A stretch of DNA of 64,000 nt from Brevundimonas aurantiaca (GCF_014199955.1 NZ_JACHOQ010000001.1:186001-250000), one strand, 5' to 3'. Positions 18,768 to 28,362 are shown, numbered from the stretch's first letter. The notes: generated by a model not told the origin, from the letters alone. Numbers and translations are program-made.

Positions 18768-19238
18768 ATGATGTCACGCTTACAAAAAGGTCTGATCGCC
18801 GGTTTCGCCGCCACGTTCGCCGTGTCCCTGCTGGAAATACCCAATCTGTTCCTGAACTGGTTCGACCCGTTCCAGAGCGTCATCGCCGCCCTGATCGGCA
18901 TGCCCGACGCCCTGGCCGTGGGCTGGATTCTTCATGCGGTGACCGGGGTGCTGATCCTGGGTCCCCTGTTCGCCTACCTCTGCCCGCGACTGCCCACCGA
19001 CACGCCCGAGACCAAGGGCATCGTCTTTGCGGTCGGCGCCTGGGTGGTGATGATGGCCGGCGTCTTCATGGTCGGCGACTACCGCACCTTCAACGCCGGC
19101 TCGGGCTTCGGCACCATCGCCTGGCTTCTGGTCACCCATGCCGTTTTCGGGATCGTCCTGGGCAATGTCTACGCCCGGCTGGTCGCGCGCGACAAACGCC
19201 AGACGCCCCATGTGATCGGCGGCGCCACGGCCCACTGA
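18768..19238 (+). CDS. DUF6789-like integral membrane protein
   Basis: A four-helix membrane protein of 156 residues starting MMSRLQKGLIAGFAATFAVS, with further helices at VGWILHAVTGVLILGPLF, GIVFAVGAWVVMMAGVFMVG and IAWLLVTHAVFGIVLGNVYA. The pattern matches the DUF6789 family of uncharacterised membrane proteins. The tandem ATGATG start is preceded by AAGG. It stands alone, and no function can be assigned. Confidence 0.75.
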   Translation: MMSRLQKGLIAGFAATFAVSLLEIPNLFLNWFDPFQSVIAALIGMPDALAVGWILHAVTGVLILGPLFAYLCPRLPTDTPETKGIVFAVGAWVVMMAGVFMVGDYRTFNAGSGFGTIAWLLVTHAVFGIVLGNVYARLVARDKRQTPHVIGGATAH

Positions 19239-19332
19239 TCTCGGCGGGCCGGACGGCCTGGTCTCCAGGCCGTCCCTGCGTCCGGCTTCCTACACAGACG
19301 AACCGGACGGTGGGCCGACGGCTTCCCCTGCG

Positions 19333-19662
19333 ATGAACCGCAAGGAACATCCGACGCGCCGAGGGCGCATCCGCTGGGAGCCTCTGCTGGTCGGCGGCGT
19401 GGTCCTGGCCCTGATCGCCTATTACCTCGTCGCGGAGGTGATATGGCGAAATCCTCAGGCCGCCAGCGACAGCGAGACGGCCGTAGTCCAACCGGCCGTC
19501 GTGCCGCCGCCCGGCGGCGCCGTCCCGCCCAGCGCGCCCGCCGTGGCGCCCGGCGACAATCCGGCCCTGCGCGGCCAGTCGGCCGTGCGCGGCGACGGCA
19601 CGCCCCTGAACGGCTCCACCACCTCGACGCCGCCCCCGCAGCCGATGAAGACCGATGACTGA
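19333..19662 (+). CDS. Single-pass membrane protein with a proline-rich tail
   Basis: A 109-residue hypothetical protein: a basic N-terminus, one membrane helix at about residues 17-36 (EPLLVGGVVLALIAYYLVAE), then a low-complexity tail rich in Pro, Ala, Gly and Thr that would face the periplasm. Its end overlaps the following small gene by 8 bp, which supports both as real. No family recognised. Confidence 0.65.
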   Translation: MNRKEHPTRRGRIRWEPLLVGGVVLALIAYYLVAEVIWRNPQAASDSETAVVQPAVVPPPGGAVPPSAPAVAPGDNPALRGQSAVRGDGTPLNGSTTSTPPPQPMKTDD

Positions 19663-19798
19663 ACCCGACCGCGATCCAGACGGCTTCAGCCGCCGCAGTG
19701 AAAGCGGCCCGCCCTTCCGCATCATGGGCGGGGTCATCGTCTTCATCCTGGTGATGATCGCTGTGGTTCTGACGGTCAGCGGCGTCATCGGGCGCTGA
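19655..19798 (+). CDS. Small single-pass membrane protein (47 residues)
   Basis: A short gene with an Arg/Ser/Asp-rich N-terminal half and one strong membrane helix, IMGGVIVFILVMIAVVLTV, ending GVIGR. It overlaps the preceding gene by 8 bp (GATGACTGA arrangement), so the two are likely translated together. The shared membrane topology suggests a two-protein unit. No family recognised. Confidence 0.6.
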   Translation: MTEPDRDPDGFSRRSESGPPFRIMGGVIVFILVMIAVVLTVSGVIGR

Positions 19799-19815
19799 GG
19801 GCCGCCCCGAAACGA

Positions 19816-19851
19816 CTTCGGCCGAAACCGCTAGAGCGATTTCGGCCGAAG
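19816..19851. terminator. Inverted repeat between convergent genes
   Basis: CTTCGGCCGAAA (19816-19827) pairs perfectly with TTTCGGCCGAAG (19840-19851) across 12 bases. Each arm is also nearly self-complementary. It lies between the stop of the 47-residue gene and the convergent atpF stop, so it may end transcription both ways, although there is no clear T-run. Confidence 0.5.
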
Positions 19852-19885
19852 GACGGGCGCTGAGACCCGGTCAGACTTGAGGTCG

Positions 19886-20401
19886 TCAGTTCAGACGGTC
19901 GCCGATCTGGCCGATGGCGGCGTCCAGCAGCGGATCCTTGGCGCCGCCGGCGAGGCGGGCGGCCAGGATCTGTTCCGCGGCCTTGGCGGCCAGGTCGGCG
20001 GCGGCGGCCTTGACCTCGGCGGACGCCTGGGCCTCGGCCTGGGCGATGCGGGCCTCGGCCATCTTCTGGCGACGCTCCAGCGTCTCTTCCAGCTTGGCCT
20101 TGGATTCGACTTCCAGACGACGGGCGTCGGCTTCCGCCTGGGCCATCATATCAGCGGCCTGGGCCTCTGCCTCGGCCTTCTCCTTGCGGATCTGGGCCAG
20201 CAGGGCTTCGGCCTCGGCGCGCAGACGGGCGGCCTCGTCCAGGTCGGCCTGGATCTTGGCGCCCTTGGCGTCCAGCTGGGCGGCGACCATCTTGGGCACG
20301 CCGACGGCGATCAGAATACCGAAGAAGATCAGCAGGCCGACGCCGACCCAGATCTCGGGATTCGACAGATCCCAGATGCCCGGTTCAAAGATCAGGTTCA
20401 T
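19886..20401 (-). CDS. atpF: ATP synthase Fo subunit b
   Basis: Peripheral-stalk subunit of 171 residues: one membrane helix near the start (EIWVGVGLLIFFGILIAVGV, about 16-35), then a long Ala/Glu/Arg-rich coiled coil that reaches the F1 head. It is the last gene of the Fo operon, and its start overlaps the end of the b' gene by one base. Photosynthetic and alphaproteobacterial enzymes carry two different b-type subunits, as here. The F1 genes are not in the window. Confidence 0.93.
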   Translation of the reverse strand: MNLIFEPGIWDLSNPEIWVGVGLLIFFGILIAVGVPKMVAAQLDAKGAKIQADLDEAARLRAEAEALLAQIRKEKAEAEAQAADMMAQAEADARRLEVESKAKLEETLERRQKMAEARIAQAEAQASAEVKAAAADLAAKAAEQILAARLAGGAKDPLLDAAIGQIGDRLN

Positions 20402-20943
20402 CAGACGGCTCCCTTGGCGAGGTCGAGTTCGGCCTTGGTCGCGGCCTGGCCGGTCAGGCGCTCCACCATGGCGCCGGCGGCGTCGGAGGCGATGGTCGAG
20501 ACATTGCCCATGGCGGCGTCGCGGGTCTTGGCGATGGCGGCCTCGGCTTCGGCGATGCGGGCATTGACCACGGCTTCTTCAGCAGCCTGGCGCGCGTTGG
20601 CTTCTTCCGTGACGCGCGCCTTGGCGGCGGCGGCGGTGGCGCGGGCGTCGGCGCGGGCCTTGGCCAGATCGGCCTGGGCCAGGGCGGCCTGCTCGGCGGC
20701 CTCGGCCTGGACCTGACGCGCGGTGGCGACGGCGCCGGAGATGGTCTCGCGACGTTCATCCATGACGCGGCGCAGGCGCGGCGCGAAGACCTTGGCGATC
20801 AGGAAATAGAGCAGGAAGAACAGGACCAGCAGATAGCCCATCTGCCCGGCCCAGTGCTGGGTCTGGAATTGCGGCAGACCACCCTCGCCGTGGCCCTGGG
20901 CCTCGGTCGTGGCGTGCGTGTCGTGGGAAGTGGGGGCGGCCAT
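20401..20943 (-). CDS. atpX: ATP synthase Fo subunit b'
   Basis: Second peripheral-stalk subunit, 180 residues from the ATG at 20943. The N-terminal 30 residues are rich in His, Thr and Gly, followed by the b'-type segment LPQFQTQHWAGQMGYLLVLF (helix about 32-50) and a long alanine-rich coiled coil. I assign b' by its position after atpE and the 'LPQF' entry to the membrane helix. An in-frame start 69 bp upstream would add residues with no family match. Confidence 0.9.
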   Translation of the reverse strand: MAAPTSHDTHATTEAQGHGEGGLPQFQTQHWAGQMGYLLVLFFLLYFLIAKVFAPRLRRVMDERRETISGAVATARQVQAEAAEQAALAQADLAKARADARATAAAAKARVTEEANARQAAEEAVVNARIAEAEAAIAKTRDAAMGNVSTIASDAAGAMVERLTGQAATKAELDLAKGAV

Positions 20944-21023
20944 GGTGTCCGTTCGTCCGGGAAAAGCAAACGGCGACGACGCCTTCCTAGGGAAAGCGCC
21001 GCCGCCCTTCAACTCACCGTCTA

Positions 21024-21257
21024 TTAGGCGGTGGGCGTGTTCAGGATCAGGATGCCCAGCACGAAGGCCAGGATGCCCAGGGCTTCGGCCAGAGCCGCGC
21101 CCACGAACAGGTTGCCGACTTGCGAGGCGGCGGCCGACGGGTTGCGCAGGGCGCCGTTCAGGAAGTTGGCGAAGATGTTGCCCACGCCGATGGCCGAGCC
21201 GATCATGCCGAGGGTGGCCAGGCCGGCGCCGATGAACTTGGCGGCTTCAGCTTCCAT
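21024..21257 (-). CDS. atpE: ATP synthase Fo subunit c
   Basis: Proton-carrying ring subunit, 77 residues, made of two hydrophobic hairpin helices. The glycine-rich first helix is [20 protein letters not shown]; the essential carboxylate is the Glu in [14 protein letters not shown] of the second helix. The loop RNPSAAASQ is the usual contact site for the central stalk. Nothing suggests a sodium-binding variant. Confidence 0.96.
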   Translation of the reverse strand: MEAEAAKFIGAGLATLGMIGSAIGVGNIFANFLNGALRNPSAAASQVGNLFVGAALAEALGILAFVLGILILNTPTA

Positions 21258-21320
21258 GGTGAGTATCCTTGTTTCAGTCAGGTGGGTTGGAAGAAGGGAG
21301 TTCTCGAACTGGGCCGGGCC

Positions 21321-22109
21321 TTAATGGCCTTCACCCAGGTTGACCACATCATTGAGATAGATGCTGGCCAGAACGGCGAACACGAACGCCTGAAGGAAGG
21401 CGACGAGGAATTCGAGGGCGGTCAGGGCGACGACCATGGTCATCGACAGGGCGGCGATCGGCAGGCCCCACAGGCCCAGGCCCTCGCCGACGAAGGCGCC
21501 GGCGCCCAGGGCCACGACGAAGCCGGCGAAAATCTTCAGCGCGACGTGGCCGCCCAGCATGTTGCCGAACAGACGAAGAGCCAGGGTCACCGGACGCAGC
21601 AGGAAGGACAGGAACTCGATCGCGCCGACGACGGGGCGCAGCACCAGAGGCGCGCTGGCCGGCCAGAACAGTTTGAAGAAGCCCAGGCCGTTCTTCAGGA
21701 AGCCCACGCCGATGACCAGCAGGATGGTCAGGGCGGCGAAGGTGACCGTAACCGCCAGCTGCGACGTCGCGGTGAAGCTGAGGAACATGCCCAACAGGTT
21801 CATCACCAGCACCAGGAGGAACAGGCTGAAGACGAACGGGAAATATTTGCGGCCGTCGTGGCCGATGATGGAATCGGTCACCCCGTCGATCATATCGAAC
21901 AGGCTTTCGCCGGCCGTCTGCAACCGTCCCGGCACCACCTTGGCGCTCGAGGTGACCAGTTGCAGGAACAGGACGATGGCCACGAAGGCGACCGTCATGG
22001 CGACGTGCGAATTGGTGATCGCCAGCTGGGTGTGGCCGAAGACAGGCAGGTTCACCGCGCCGAAATCGACGAGCGGCTGGATCTTAAACTGGTGAAGCGG
22101 ATCGGCCAT
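21321..22109 (-). CDS. atpB: ATP synthase Fo subunit a
   Basis: Membrane subunit of 262 residues forming the proton half-channels. The essential arginine is in VTLALRLFGNMLGGHVALK (near residue 165). Several membrane helices and the C-terminal VFAVLASIYLNDVV match the family. It follows atpI by four bases and precedes atpE. Confidence 0.96.
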   Translation of the reverse strand: MADPLHQFKIQPLVDFGAVNLPVFGHTQLAITNSHVAMTVAFVAIVLFLQLVTSSAKVVPGRLQTAGESLFDMIDGVTDSIIGHDGRKYFPFVFSLFLLVLVMNLLGMFLSFTATSQLAVTVTFAALTILLVIGVGFLKNGLGFFKLFWPASAPLVLRPVVGAIEFLSFLLRPVTLALRLFGNMLGGHVALKIFAGFVVALGAGAFVGEGLGLWGLPIAALSMTMVVALTALEFLVAFLQAFVFAVLASIYLNDVVNLGEGH

Positions 22110-22113
22110 CAGC

Positions 22114-22470
22114 CTATCGGTCCTCGTCTTCCTCGTCGTCGAAGGGGACCGATTTCGGTTCGATCCCGCTCGCCTTCGCCTGCGCCATCAGCCGGTTGGC
22201 TGTGCGGCGCGCCATGTAAATCGACAGGGCGAAGCCCAGAAGGACTCCGCCGATGATACCCCAGGGATTGGTCCCAAACAGTCGGTCCGCCCCAAAACCT
22301 AGCCCCAAGCCCAGGAAGACCCCGCCGAGCAGTTCGGCGACGATCTTGTAGGCCTGGCTCGTCACCGCCTGAGCCGCGAGGTGCTCCGACGCCTTCTGAG
22401 CCGTCTTGTCCTCCAACGCGGATGCGCTGTCTTGGAGGCGTTTGATCGCCTCTTCGCGCGATTCCGACAT
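22114..22470 (-). CDS. atpI: AtpI-type Fo assembly protein
   Basis: A 118-residue protein with an acidic, helical N-terminus, two membrane helices (KIVAELLGGVFLGLGLGFGA and GIIGGVLLGFALSIYMARR) and an acidic tail ending DDEEDEDR. AtpI proteins help assemble the c-ring and may bind magnesium. It leads the Fo operon. I prefer the second ATG (22470, MSESREEAI) to the one three codons upstream. Confidence 0.88.
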   Translation of the reverse strand: MSESREEAIKRLQDSASALEDKTAQKASEHLAAQAVTSQAYKIVAELLGGVFLGLGLGFGADRLFGTNPWGIIGGVLLGFALSIYMARRTANRLMAQAKASGIEPKSVPFDDEEDEDR

Positions 22471-22708
22471 AGGGGACATGGCCTGTGCGCTCAGCGCCCG
22501 AACAATGTGTTGAGGCAGGTCTGAATTCGGCGCGGAAACTAATCGTGAGCGGCCGGTTGGTCAAGGCGTCGTGAACTTAGTCTAAATCTTTGTTCCGAAT
22601 GGATTTTCACTGAGAACCAGCCGACCGTGGCGATGCGTCGCTGCCTTGAGGTGCGGATTCGCTCGCCCCGCATGGCGATATGGTCCGCGAACGACTAGGT
22701 TGGCGGTC

Positions 22709-23680
22709 ATGAATATGCACGTCCCCTCCCCTGCGCCCGAACGCCGCCCGATCGCCGTGCGGCTGGCGACGCCGCGGGGCTTCTGCGCCGGGGTTGATCG
22801 GGCGATCCAGATCGTCGAGCGCGCCATCGAGAAGTTCGGCGCCCCTGTCTATGTCCGCCACGAGATCGTCCATAACCGCCATGTGGTCGAGCGGCTGAAG
22901 GCCATGGGCGCCGTCTTCGTCAAGGAGCTGGACGAATGCCCCGACGACCGGCCGGTCGTCTTCTCGGCCCATGGGGTGCCCAAGTCTGTGCCGGCCAACG
23001 CCCGGGCGCGCGACCTGCTGTTCCTGGACGCCACCTGCCCCCTGGTGTCCAAGGTCCACGTCGAGGCCGAGCGTCATCATGCCGCAGGCCGCCATATCAT
23101 CCTGATCGGCCACGCCGGCCATCCGGAGGTGATCGGCACCATGGGCCAGTTGCCGCCCGGCGCCATCAGCCTGGTCGAGACCGAGGCCGACGCCGAGGCC
23201 TTCGAACGCCCCGGCGACGCCCCCCTGGCCTATGCGACCCAGACCACCCTGTCGGTCGATGACACGGCGGGCATATTGAAGGTGCTGAAGCGGCGCTTCC
23301 CCGAACTGCCCGATCCGCACAAGGAAGACATCTGCTACGCCACCACCAATCGCCAGGAGGCGGTCAAGGTGCTGGGCGAGGGCTGCGAACTGGTGCTGGT
23401 GGTCGGATCGAAGAACTCGTCCAACTCGGCCCGGCTGGTCGAGGTGGCGATGCGCGCCGGCGCCCGCGACGCCCGCCTCGTCGATGACGCCTCCCAGGTG
23501 GACTGGGACTGGTTCGACGGGGTTCAGACGGTCGGCGTCACCGCCGGCGCCTCGGCGCCCGAGCCTTTGATCGCCGCCCTGGTGGACGCCATCGCCGAAC
23601 GGTTCGACGCCACCGTGACCGAGGACGCCGGCGCGCGTGAGACCGTGACCTTCAAACTGCCGCGCCAGCTGACCGCCTGA
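22709..23680 (+). CDS. ispH: 4-hydroxy-3-methylbut-2-enyl diphosphate reductase
   Basis: Last enzyme of the MEP isoprenoid pathway, a [4Fe-4S] protein making IPP and DMAPP from HMBPP. The 323-residue product has the three cluster cysteines Cys26 ([12 protein letters not shown]), Cys110 ([11 protein letters not shown]) and Cys209 ([10 protein letters not shown]). Substrate-binding SAHGV and [10 protein letters not shown] are also present. The ATG at 22709 follows a 238-bp gap with no other gene, which holds the divergent promoters of ispH and the ATP synthase operon. Confidence 0.96.
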   Translation: MNMHVPSPAPERRPIAVRLATPRGFCAGVDRAIQIVERAIEKFGAPVYVRHEIVHNRHVVERLKAMGAVFVKELDECPDDRPVVFSAHGVPKSVPANARARDLLFLDATCPLVSKVHVEAERHHAAGRHIILIGHAGHPEVIGTMGQLPPGAISLVETEADAEAFERPGDAPLAYATQTTLSVDDTAGILKVLKRRFPELPDPHKEDICYATTNRQEAVKVLGEGCELVLVVGSKNSSNSARLVEVAMRAGARDARLVDDASQVDWDWFDGVQTVGVTAGASAPEPLIAALVDAIAERFDATVTEDAGARETVTFKLPRQLTA

Positions 23681-23696
23681 GCGCGGCGTCCGACGG

Positions 23697-24365
23697 CTAT
23701 CGCTCCTCGCCGACGAAGTCCTGGGCGAACTCGGGGCTGTCTTCGTCCAGCAGGGGCGCCTCCTCCTCATCCGCCCCGGTCGCACGACTGGGGTCGGGCA
23801 GTTCGAACCCGACGGGGGCCGACAGGTCCAGAAGCCCGGCGGCCTTCATCTCCTGAACCCCCGGCAGGTCATACAGACTGGCCAGGCCGAAATGCTCCAG
23901 GAACCGGTCGGCGGTGCCGTAGGTTACGGGCCGACCCGCTGTCCGCCGCCGCCCTCGCAGACGCACGAACCCCATCTCCAGCAACAGGTCCAGCGTGCCC
24001 TTGGACAGGCTGACGCCGCGCACGCTCTCGATCTCGGCGCGGGTCACGGGCTGGTGGTAGGCGATGATGGCCAGGGTCTCCAGCGCCGCCTTGGACAGGC
24101 GGCGGGGCTCCTCCCGCTCTTGGCTCATCATGAAGGCCAGGTCCGCGGCCGTGCGGAACCGCCAGCGGTCGGCCACGCAGTCCAGCTCCACCCCCCGTCC
24201 CTCGTAACGGGCGCGCAGGCCCGACAGAGCCCGGCCGACGTCGGCGCCTTCGGGGAGGCGCGCCCCGATCTCGGCGGCGCTCAGCGGACCGGCGGCGGCG
24301 AACAGCAGGGCCTCGACCCGGCGCTCGATCTCGGCCTCGTCGGGCTGGAAGGACGGGTCAGACAT
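23697..24365 (-). CDS. scpB: Segregation and condensation protein B
   Basis: Kleisin-associated winged-helix protein of the SMC-ScpAB condensin, 222 residues. RRVEALLFAAAGPLSAAEIG starts the first winged helix and LETLAIIAYHQPVTRAEIESVRGVS (split here by family alignment at about residues 95-119) lies in the second. The acidic C-terminal tail is typical. It is 15 bp downstream of scpA in the same operon. Confidence 0.94.
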   Translation of the reverse strand: MSDPSFQPDEAEIERRVEALLFAAAGPLSAAEIGARLPEGADVGRALSGLRARYEGRGVELDCVADRWRFRTAADLAFMMSQEREEPRRLSKAALETLAIIAYHQPVTRAEIESVRGVSLSKGTLDLLLEMGFVRLRGRRRTAGRPVTYGTADRFLEHFGLASLYDLPGVQEMKAAGLLDLSAPVGFELPDPSRATGADEEEAPLLDEDSPEFAQDFVGEER

Positions 24366-24380
24366 GGGGATATCCGCGCA

Positions 24381-25199
24381 TCACGGCGTCAGCTCCAGCG
24401 GCTGCCCCAGGCCCCGCCGCTTCAGATACAGGTCCGCAAACGGCGCCGTCTGGCGAATGTCCATGGCCCCCTCCTTCACCAGCTCCAGACTGGCCGACAG
24501 GGTCGAGGCGGTATAGCTGGCCTGGCTGGGGCCCTCAGGGTCTTCGGGACGGGGCGCGACCTGGTCCAGCGGGGTCCAGTCTGCGAGACGCGGCATGATC
24601 TCGCGCAGCCAGTCGCGCGCCGCCTCCAGCGGAAAGGCCTCGACCCGCTGGCCGGGCGAATAGCGTCGCGCCTCCTCGCGTCGGCGCTGGGTCACATAGG
24701 CGCTCATCAACTCATACAGGCTGGCGTCGATCCGGTCGGACGGCACGATCACCGTCGCCTCGGGGTCGCCCCGGGTGAAGACGTCGCGCTTCAGCTGGGG
24801 ACGGGCCATCAGCTGTTCGACCGCCTTGCGCATCGCCTCCAGCTTCTGCAGGCGAAAGGCCAGGGCGGCGGCCATGGCCTCGGCCGGCGGCTCCTCCCCC
24901 TTGCCCTTTTCGGTGCGCGGCAGCAGCAGCCGGGACTTCAGATAGGCCAGCCAGGAGGCCATTACGAGATAATCGGCCGCCAGGGCGAAGTTGCGCCGCC
25001 GCGCCTCGTGAACGAAGGCCAGATACTGTTCCGCCAGCTGGGTGATCGACAGTTTCAGCAGATCGACCTTCTGCGTCCGCGCCAGGGCCAAGAGGACGTG
25101 CAGCGGCCCTTCATAGCCGTCCAGATCGACGACGAAGGCTTCGCGCTCCTCGACCTCCTCGGCGTTGAAATCCAGATTGGGCTGAAAGGCGTCGCTCAC
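24381..25199 (-). CDS. scpA: Segregation and condensation protein A (kleisin)
   Basis: Kleisin subunit bridging the SMC heads in chromosome condensation, 272 residues. The N-terminal DLDGYEGPLHVLLALARTQK with VDLLKLSITQLAEQYLAFV is the ScpA signature, and LVMASWLAYLKSRLLLP follows near residue 85. The start overlaps the stop of nagZ by four bases. No SMC gene lies in the window. Confidence 0.94.
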   Translation of the reverse strand: MSDAFQPNLDFNAEEVEEREAFVVDLDGYEGPLHVLLALARTQKVDLLKLSITQLAEQYLAFVHEARRRNFALAADYLVMASWLAYLKSRLLLPRTEKGKGEEPPAEAMAAALAFRLQKLEAMRKAVEQLMARPQLKRDVFTRGDPEATVIVPSDRIDASLYELMSAYVTQRRREEARRYSPGQRVEAFPLEAARDWLREIMPRLADWTPLDQVAPRPEDPEGPSQASYTASTLSASLELVKEGAMDIRQTAPFADLYLKRRGLGQPLELTP

Positions 25200-26245
25200 G
25201 CCTGCGCCTCCCCCACGTCCGGTCCTTTAGCCGCGTCCGTCTTGCCCGCCATTGCGCGGAAGAAGCGTTCGTGCCCGGCGACGGGATCCAGCGGCTCCGG
25301 CGTCCGAACGATCCGGGCCAGGGCCGCCTCGGCGCGCCGTTTCGCCCCGCCCTTCAGCGGACCGACGCCCTCGGCGACCTGCCGCATCTCGTCCATATCG
25401 CCGTTCCAATGGATGACGACGTCGCATCCCGCCTTCAGCGCCTTGTGCGCCCTCTGGGTCAAGGATCCGGACAGGGCGTTCATCACCAGATCGTCCGACA
25501 GCAACAGACCGCCGAAGCCCAGCCGTTCGCGGATCAGCCGGATCGCCCTCTTGGACTGGGTGGCCGGGCGTTTGGGGTCGATGGCGCTGAAGACGATATG
25601 GGCCGTCATGCCGATCGGCATGTCGGACAGGGCCTTGAACGGGGCGAAATCCCAGGCGTCCAGCGTCTCCAGATCGGCATGGACCGTCGGCAGGTCCTTG
25701 TGGGTGTCGGCGAAGGCGCGGCCGTGGCCCGGCATGTGTTTGATGCAGGGCAGTACCCCGCCTGCCAGCAGACCCTCCGCCGCCGCCCGTCCCAGCAGGG
25801 CCACGGTCTGAGGATCGCGGCCATAGGCGCGATCGCCGATGATGTCGTGGGCGCCGGGCACGGGCACGTCCAGCACCGGCAGCAGATCAATATTGATTCC
25901 GACCTCGCGCAGATCGTGCGCCATCAGCCTCGCCCCCAGACGGACAAGGTCTCGGGCGTCCGCCGGGTCGTTCGTCGCCTTAAGATAGGCGTCGCCCGGC
26001 GGATATTTGGGCCAGTGCGGCGGCCCCATCCGCTGGACCCGCCCGCCCTCCTGGTCGATCAGGATCGGCGCGTCACGGTCGCCTATGGCCGCGCGCAGCT
26101 CGTCCGTCAGGGCCCGCACCTGTTCCGGGCTGTCGATATTGCGCCGGAACAGGATGAAACCCCACGGCCGCGCCTCGGCGAAGAAGGCGCGTTCGTCTTC
26201 CGTCAGCCGATGGCCGGCGCAGCCGTAGATGGCGGCGGAGGTCAC
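25196..26245 (-). CDS. nagZ: Beta-N-acetylhexosaminidase
   Basis: Family 3 glycoside hydrolase that removes GlcNAc from cytosolic anhydro-muropeptides during cell-wall recycling. The 349-residue product has ILIDQEGGRVQRM, the catalytic His loop KHMPGHGRAFADTHKDLP and the nucleophile Asp in LLLSDDLVMNAL. I chose the GTG at 26245 because it overlaps the preceding stop as GTGA and gives the family start TSAAIYGCAG; an ATG four codons upstream is the alternative. Its products can influence AmpC-type beta-lactamase induction where AmpR exists, which cannot be seen here. Confidence 0.92.
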   Translation of the reverse strand: MTSAAIYGCAGHRLTEDERAFFAEARPWGFILFRRNIDSPEQVRALTDELRAAIGDRDAPILIDQEGGRVQRMGPPHWPKYPPGDAYLKATNDPADARDLVRLGARLMAHDLREVGINIDLLPVLDVPVPGAHDIIGDRAYGRDPQTVALLGRAAAEGLLAGGVLPCIKHMPGHGRAFADTHKDLPTVHADLETLDAWDFAPFKALSDMPIGMTAHIVFSAIDPKRPATQSKRAIRLIRERLGFGGLLLSDDLVMNALSGSLTQRAHKALKAGCDVVIHWNGDMDEMRQVAEGVGPLKGGAKRRAEAALARIVRTPEPLDPVAGHERFFRAMAGKTDAAKGPDVGEAQA

Positions 26246-27018
26246 CGAACGATGCAATCCCGCCCGGCGGCCTTCAGGGCGTTGCAGAAGGCGACCGCCC
26301 GCTCGCGCGACAGGCCGGTGAAGGTGGTGCGGTACAGGGTCGAACCGCTGGACGAGGTCACTTCGGTCACCCGCTTTTCGGCGCCCGACGCATATTGGCT
26401 GAAACGGCCGGCGACGGCGGCGTATTCCCGGTCGGCGATCTCCGTCGAGGAGAAGGCGCCGATCTGGACCGAGGCCGAACCGCCGGCGGCGGCGGGAGCC
26501 GTCGGCGCGGGAGCGGCGGGCGTGGTCGCCTCGGTCTTGGGCGCCGGGGTGGCCGGACGGGGCGCAGCGGCGGCGGGCGGCAAGCCCTGGCCGGTCGGCG
26601 CGGCGGTCGGCGGTGCGGCCGGGCGCGGCTGGGGCGTCTCGGGCGGCGGGGTGAAGGTCACGGGCGCGTCGGCGGTCTCGGTCTCGTCGCGATAGACCCG
26701 CACGCCCTCGGCCGGATCGACCGGCTGGGCGTCCAGGGGGGCGGCGGTCTTCATCTCGCCGACGGCTTGGCCCACGGCCGGCGGGGCGTCGGTCGAGGCC
26801 CGCATGCCCGAACGATAGAAGAAGATGACGGCGATGATCAGCACCAGCAGCACCACGCCGCTGACGATCAAGGTCACGGGCGGCGCCTTGCCTCCGCCCG
26901 AGCCGACGTTTCGGCCGCCGCCGCGCGGGTCATAGGTGTTCCGGCGGAACGGCAGGTCGTCGTCGGTCGGAGGCGTATAGGCGCCTCGGCCGGGTCGGTT
27001 CTCGTCATCGAAAGACAT
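26242..27018 (-). CDS. ftsN: SPOR-domain division protein, FtsN-like
   Basis: Bitopic membrane protein of 258 residues: a cytoplasmic acidic/Gly-rich N-terminus, one membrane helix (about 48-68, VTLIVSGVVLLVLIIAVIFF), a long Pro/Ala/Thr linker (about 100-180) and a C-terminal SPOR domain (about 183-258) starting ASVQIGAFSSTEIADREYA. SPOR domains bind denuded septal peptidoglycan. The dgt-ftsN-nagZ-scpA-scpB order matches what I recall for Caulobacter ftsN, which supports the name. Confidence 0.82.
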   Translation of the reverse strand: MSFDDENRPGRGAYTPPTDDDLPFRRNTYDPRGGGRNVGSGGGKAPPVTLIVSGVVLLVLIIAVIFFYRSGMRASTDAPPAVGQAVGEMKTAAPLDAQPVDPAEGVRVYRDETETADAPVTFTPPPETPQPRPAAPPTAAPTGQGLPPAAAAPRPATPAPKTEATTPAAPAPTAPAAAGGSASVQIGAFSSTEIADREYAAVAGRFSQYASGAEKRVTEVTSSSGSTLYRTTFTGLSRERAVAFCNALKAAGRDCIVR

Positions 27019-27098
27019 GGTGTCGCTCCGCCGTCTGTCCGACGCAGCGAATCGGCGCGTCGAACGGTTAGTTTAACGCCCCGCCGCCGTCTTTCGAA

Positions 27099-28280
27099 TC
27101 ACAGATCGAGCGCCAGGTCGAGGCTGAACAATTTCTGGTGGACTTCGATCGCATAGCGGTCGGTCATGCCGGCGATGTAATCACAGACGGCGCGCGCCCT
27201 GCGGGTCCGATCCTCGGTCTGGGCCGGCACGCCCCATTCCGGCGGCATGACCTCCGGCTCAGCCATGAACAGTTCGAACAGCTGCGACAGCACCCGCCGC
27301 GCCTGACTGCGCGTGCGGTTGACGCGGTAGTGGCGATACATCCGCTCGAACAGGAATTTGCGCAGGATCGCCAGGTCCGCGTGCATCGACCGGGAGAAGT
27401 CCACCAGGGTCCGCGAGGCGTGGCGCACATCCTCGGTCGAGCCGATCTGGTCCTCCTCCAGCCGTCGCGCCGTCTCGGCCAGCACGTCCTCGACCATGAC
27501 CCCGATCATCCGCCGCACCGCCTCGATCCGCAGCATCCGGTCGTCGATGGCGGGCCAGTCGCGGCGGACCTCCGCCAGGGTCGGGCCGATCAGGGGCACC
27601 TGATCCAGATCCTGAAGCGTGATCAGCCCGGCCTGCACCCCGTCGTCCACATCGTGATTGTTATAGGCGATGTCGTCGGCGATGGCGGCGCATTGCGCCT
27701 CCAGCGAGGCGAAACTGTCCAGACGCAGGTCCCAGCCCGCCTCCCCGCCCGCGCGATAGGGACGCACCACCGACCAGGCCGCTTCGTCCAGCCGATGCGA
27801 CACCGGGCCGTTGTGCTTGATGACGCCCTCGACCGTCTCCCAGCTCAGGTTCAGCCCGTCGAACTGCGGATAGCGGGTCTCCAGCTCGGTGATGACGCGG
27901 AAACTCTGCACATTGTGGTCGAAGCCGCCGTAGTCGGCCATCTGGATGACCAGCTCGTCCTCGCCCGCATGGGCGAAGGGCGGATGGCCCAGATCGTGGG
28001 CCAGGGCGATGGTCTCGGCCAGGTCGTCGTCCAGCCGCAACGCATGGGCCAGGGACCGGGCGATCTGGGCCACCTCCAGCGAATGGGTCAGGCGGGTGCG
28101 ATAGTGGTCGCCTTCATGGGCCACGAAGACCTGGGTCTTCTCCTTCAGGCGACGAAAGGCGGTGGCGTGGATGATCCGGTCGCGGTCGCGGGCGAAGGCG
28201 GTGCGGGTGCGGCTGGGCGGTTCGAAGAAGCGACGGCCCTTGGTCAGATCGGCGCGTTCGGCGTAGGGGGCGAGAGTCAT
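27099..28280 (-). CDS. dgt: dGTPase-like HD-domain triphosphohydrolase
   Basis: Deoxynucleotide triphosphohydrolase, 393 residues from the ATG at 28280. HD-domain metal ligands are seen in [17 protein letters not shown], then [15 protein letters not shown]. The sequence [21 protein letters not shown] near the start is characteristic of the deoxyguanosinetriphosphate hydrolase-like subgroup. It balances dNTP pools in the cytosol. A longer open frame extends 210 bp upstream but overlaps the divergent erpA gene and shows no family similarity. Confidence 0.93.
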   Translation of the reverse strand: MTLAPYAERADLTKGRRFFEPPSRTRTAFARDRDRIIHATAFRRLKEKTQVFVAHEGDHYRTRLTHSLEVAQIARSLAHALRLDDDLAETIALAHDLGHPPFAHAGEDELVIQMADYGGFDHNVQSFRVITELETRYPQFDGLNLSWETVEGVIKHNGPVSHRLDEAAWSVVRPYRAGGEAGWDLRLDSFASLEAQCAAIADDIAYNNHDVDDGVQAGLITLQDLDQVPLIGPTLAEVRRDWPAIDDRMLRIEAVRRMIGVMVEDVLAETARRLEEDQIGSTEDVRHASRTLVDFSRSMHADLAILRKFLFERMYRHYRVNRTRSQARRVLSQLFELFMAEPEVMPPEWGVPAQTEDRTRRARAVCDYIAGMTDRYAIEVHQKLFSLDLALDL

Positions 28281-28362
28281 CGGGCTCAAGTCGTCAACTT
28301 TGAAGCGGCTTTGATCGGACGGGGCCTTTGCGAACGCCCGCACGCGCCTCATATAGACAGCT

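Noticed and set aside
23892..25811. A 639-codon plus-strand frame opposite scpB, scpA and nagZ
   Set aside because: It spans three well-recognised minus-strand genes and their junctions, which a real gene would not do.
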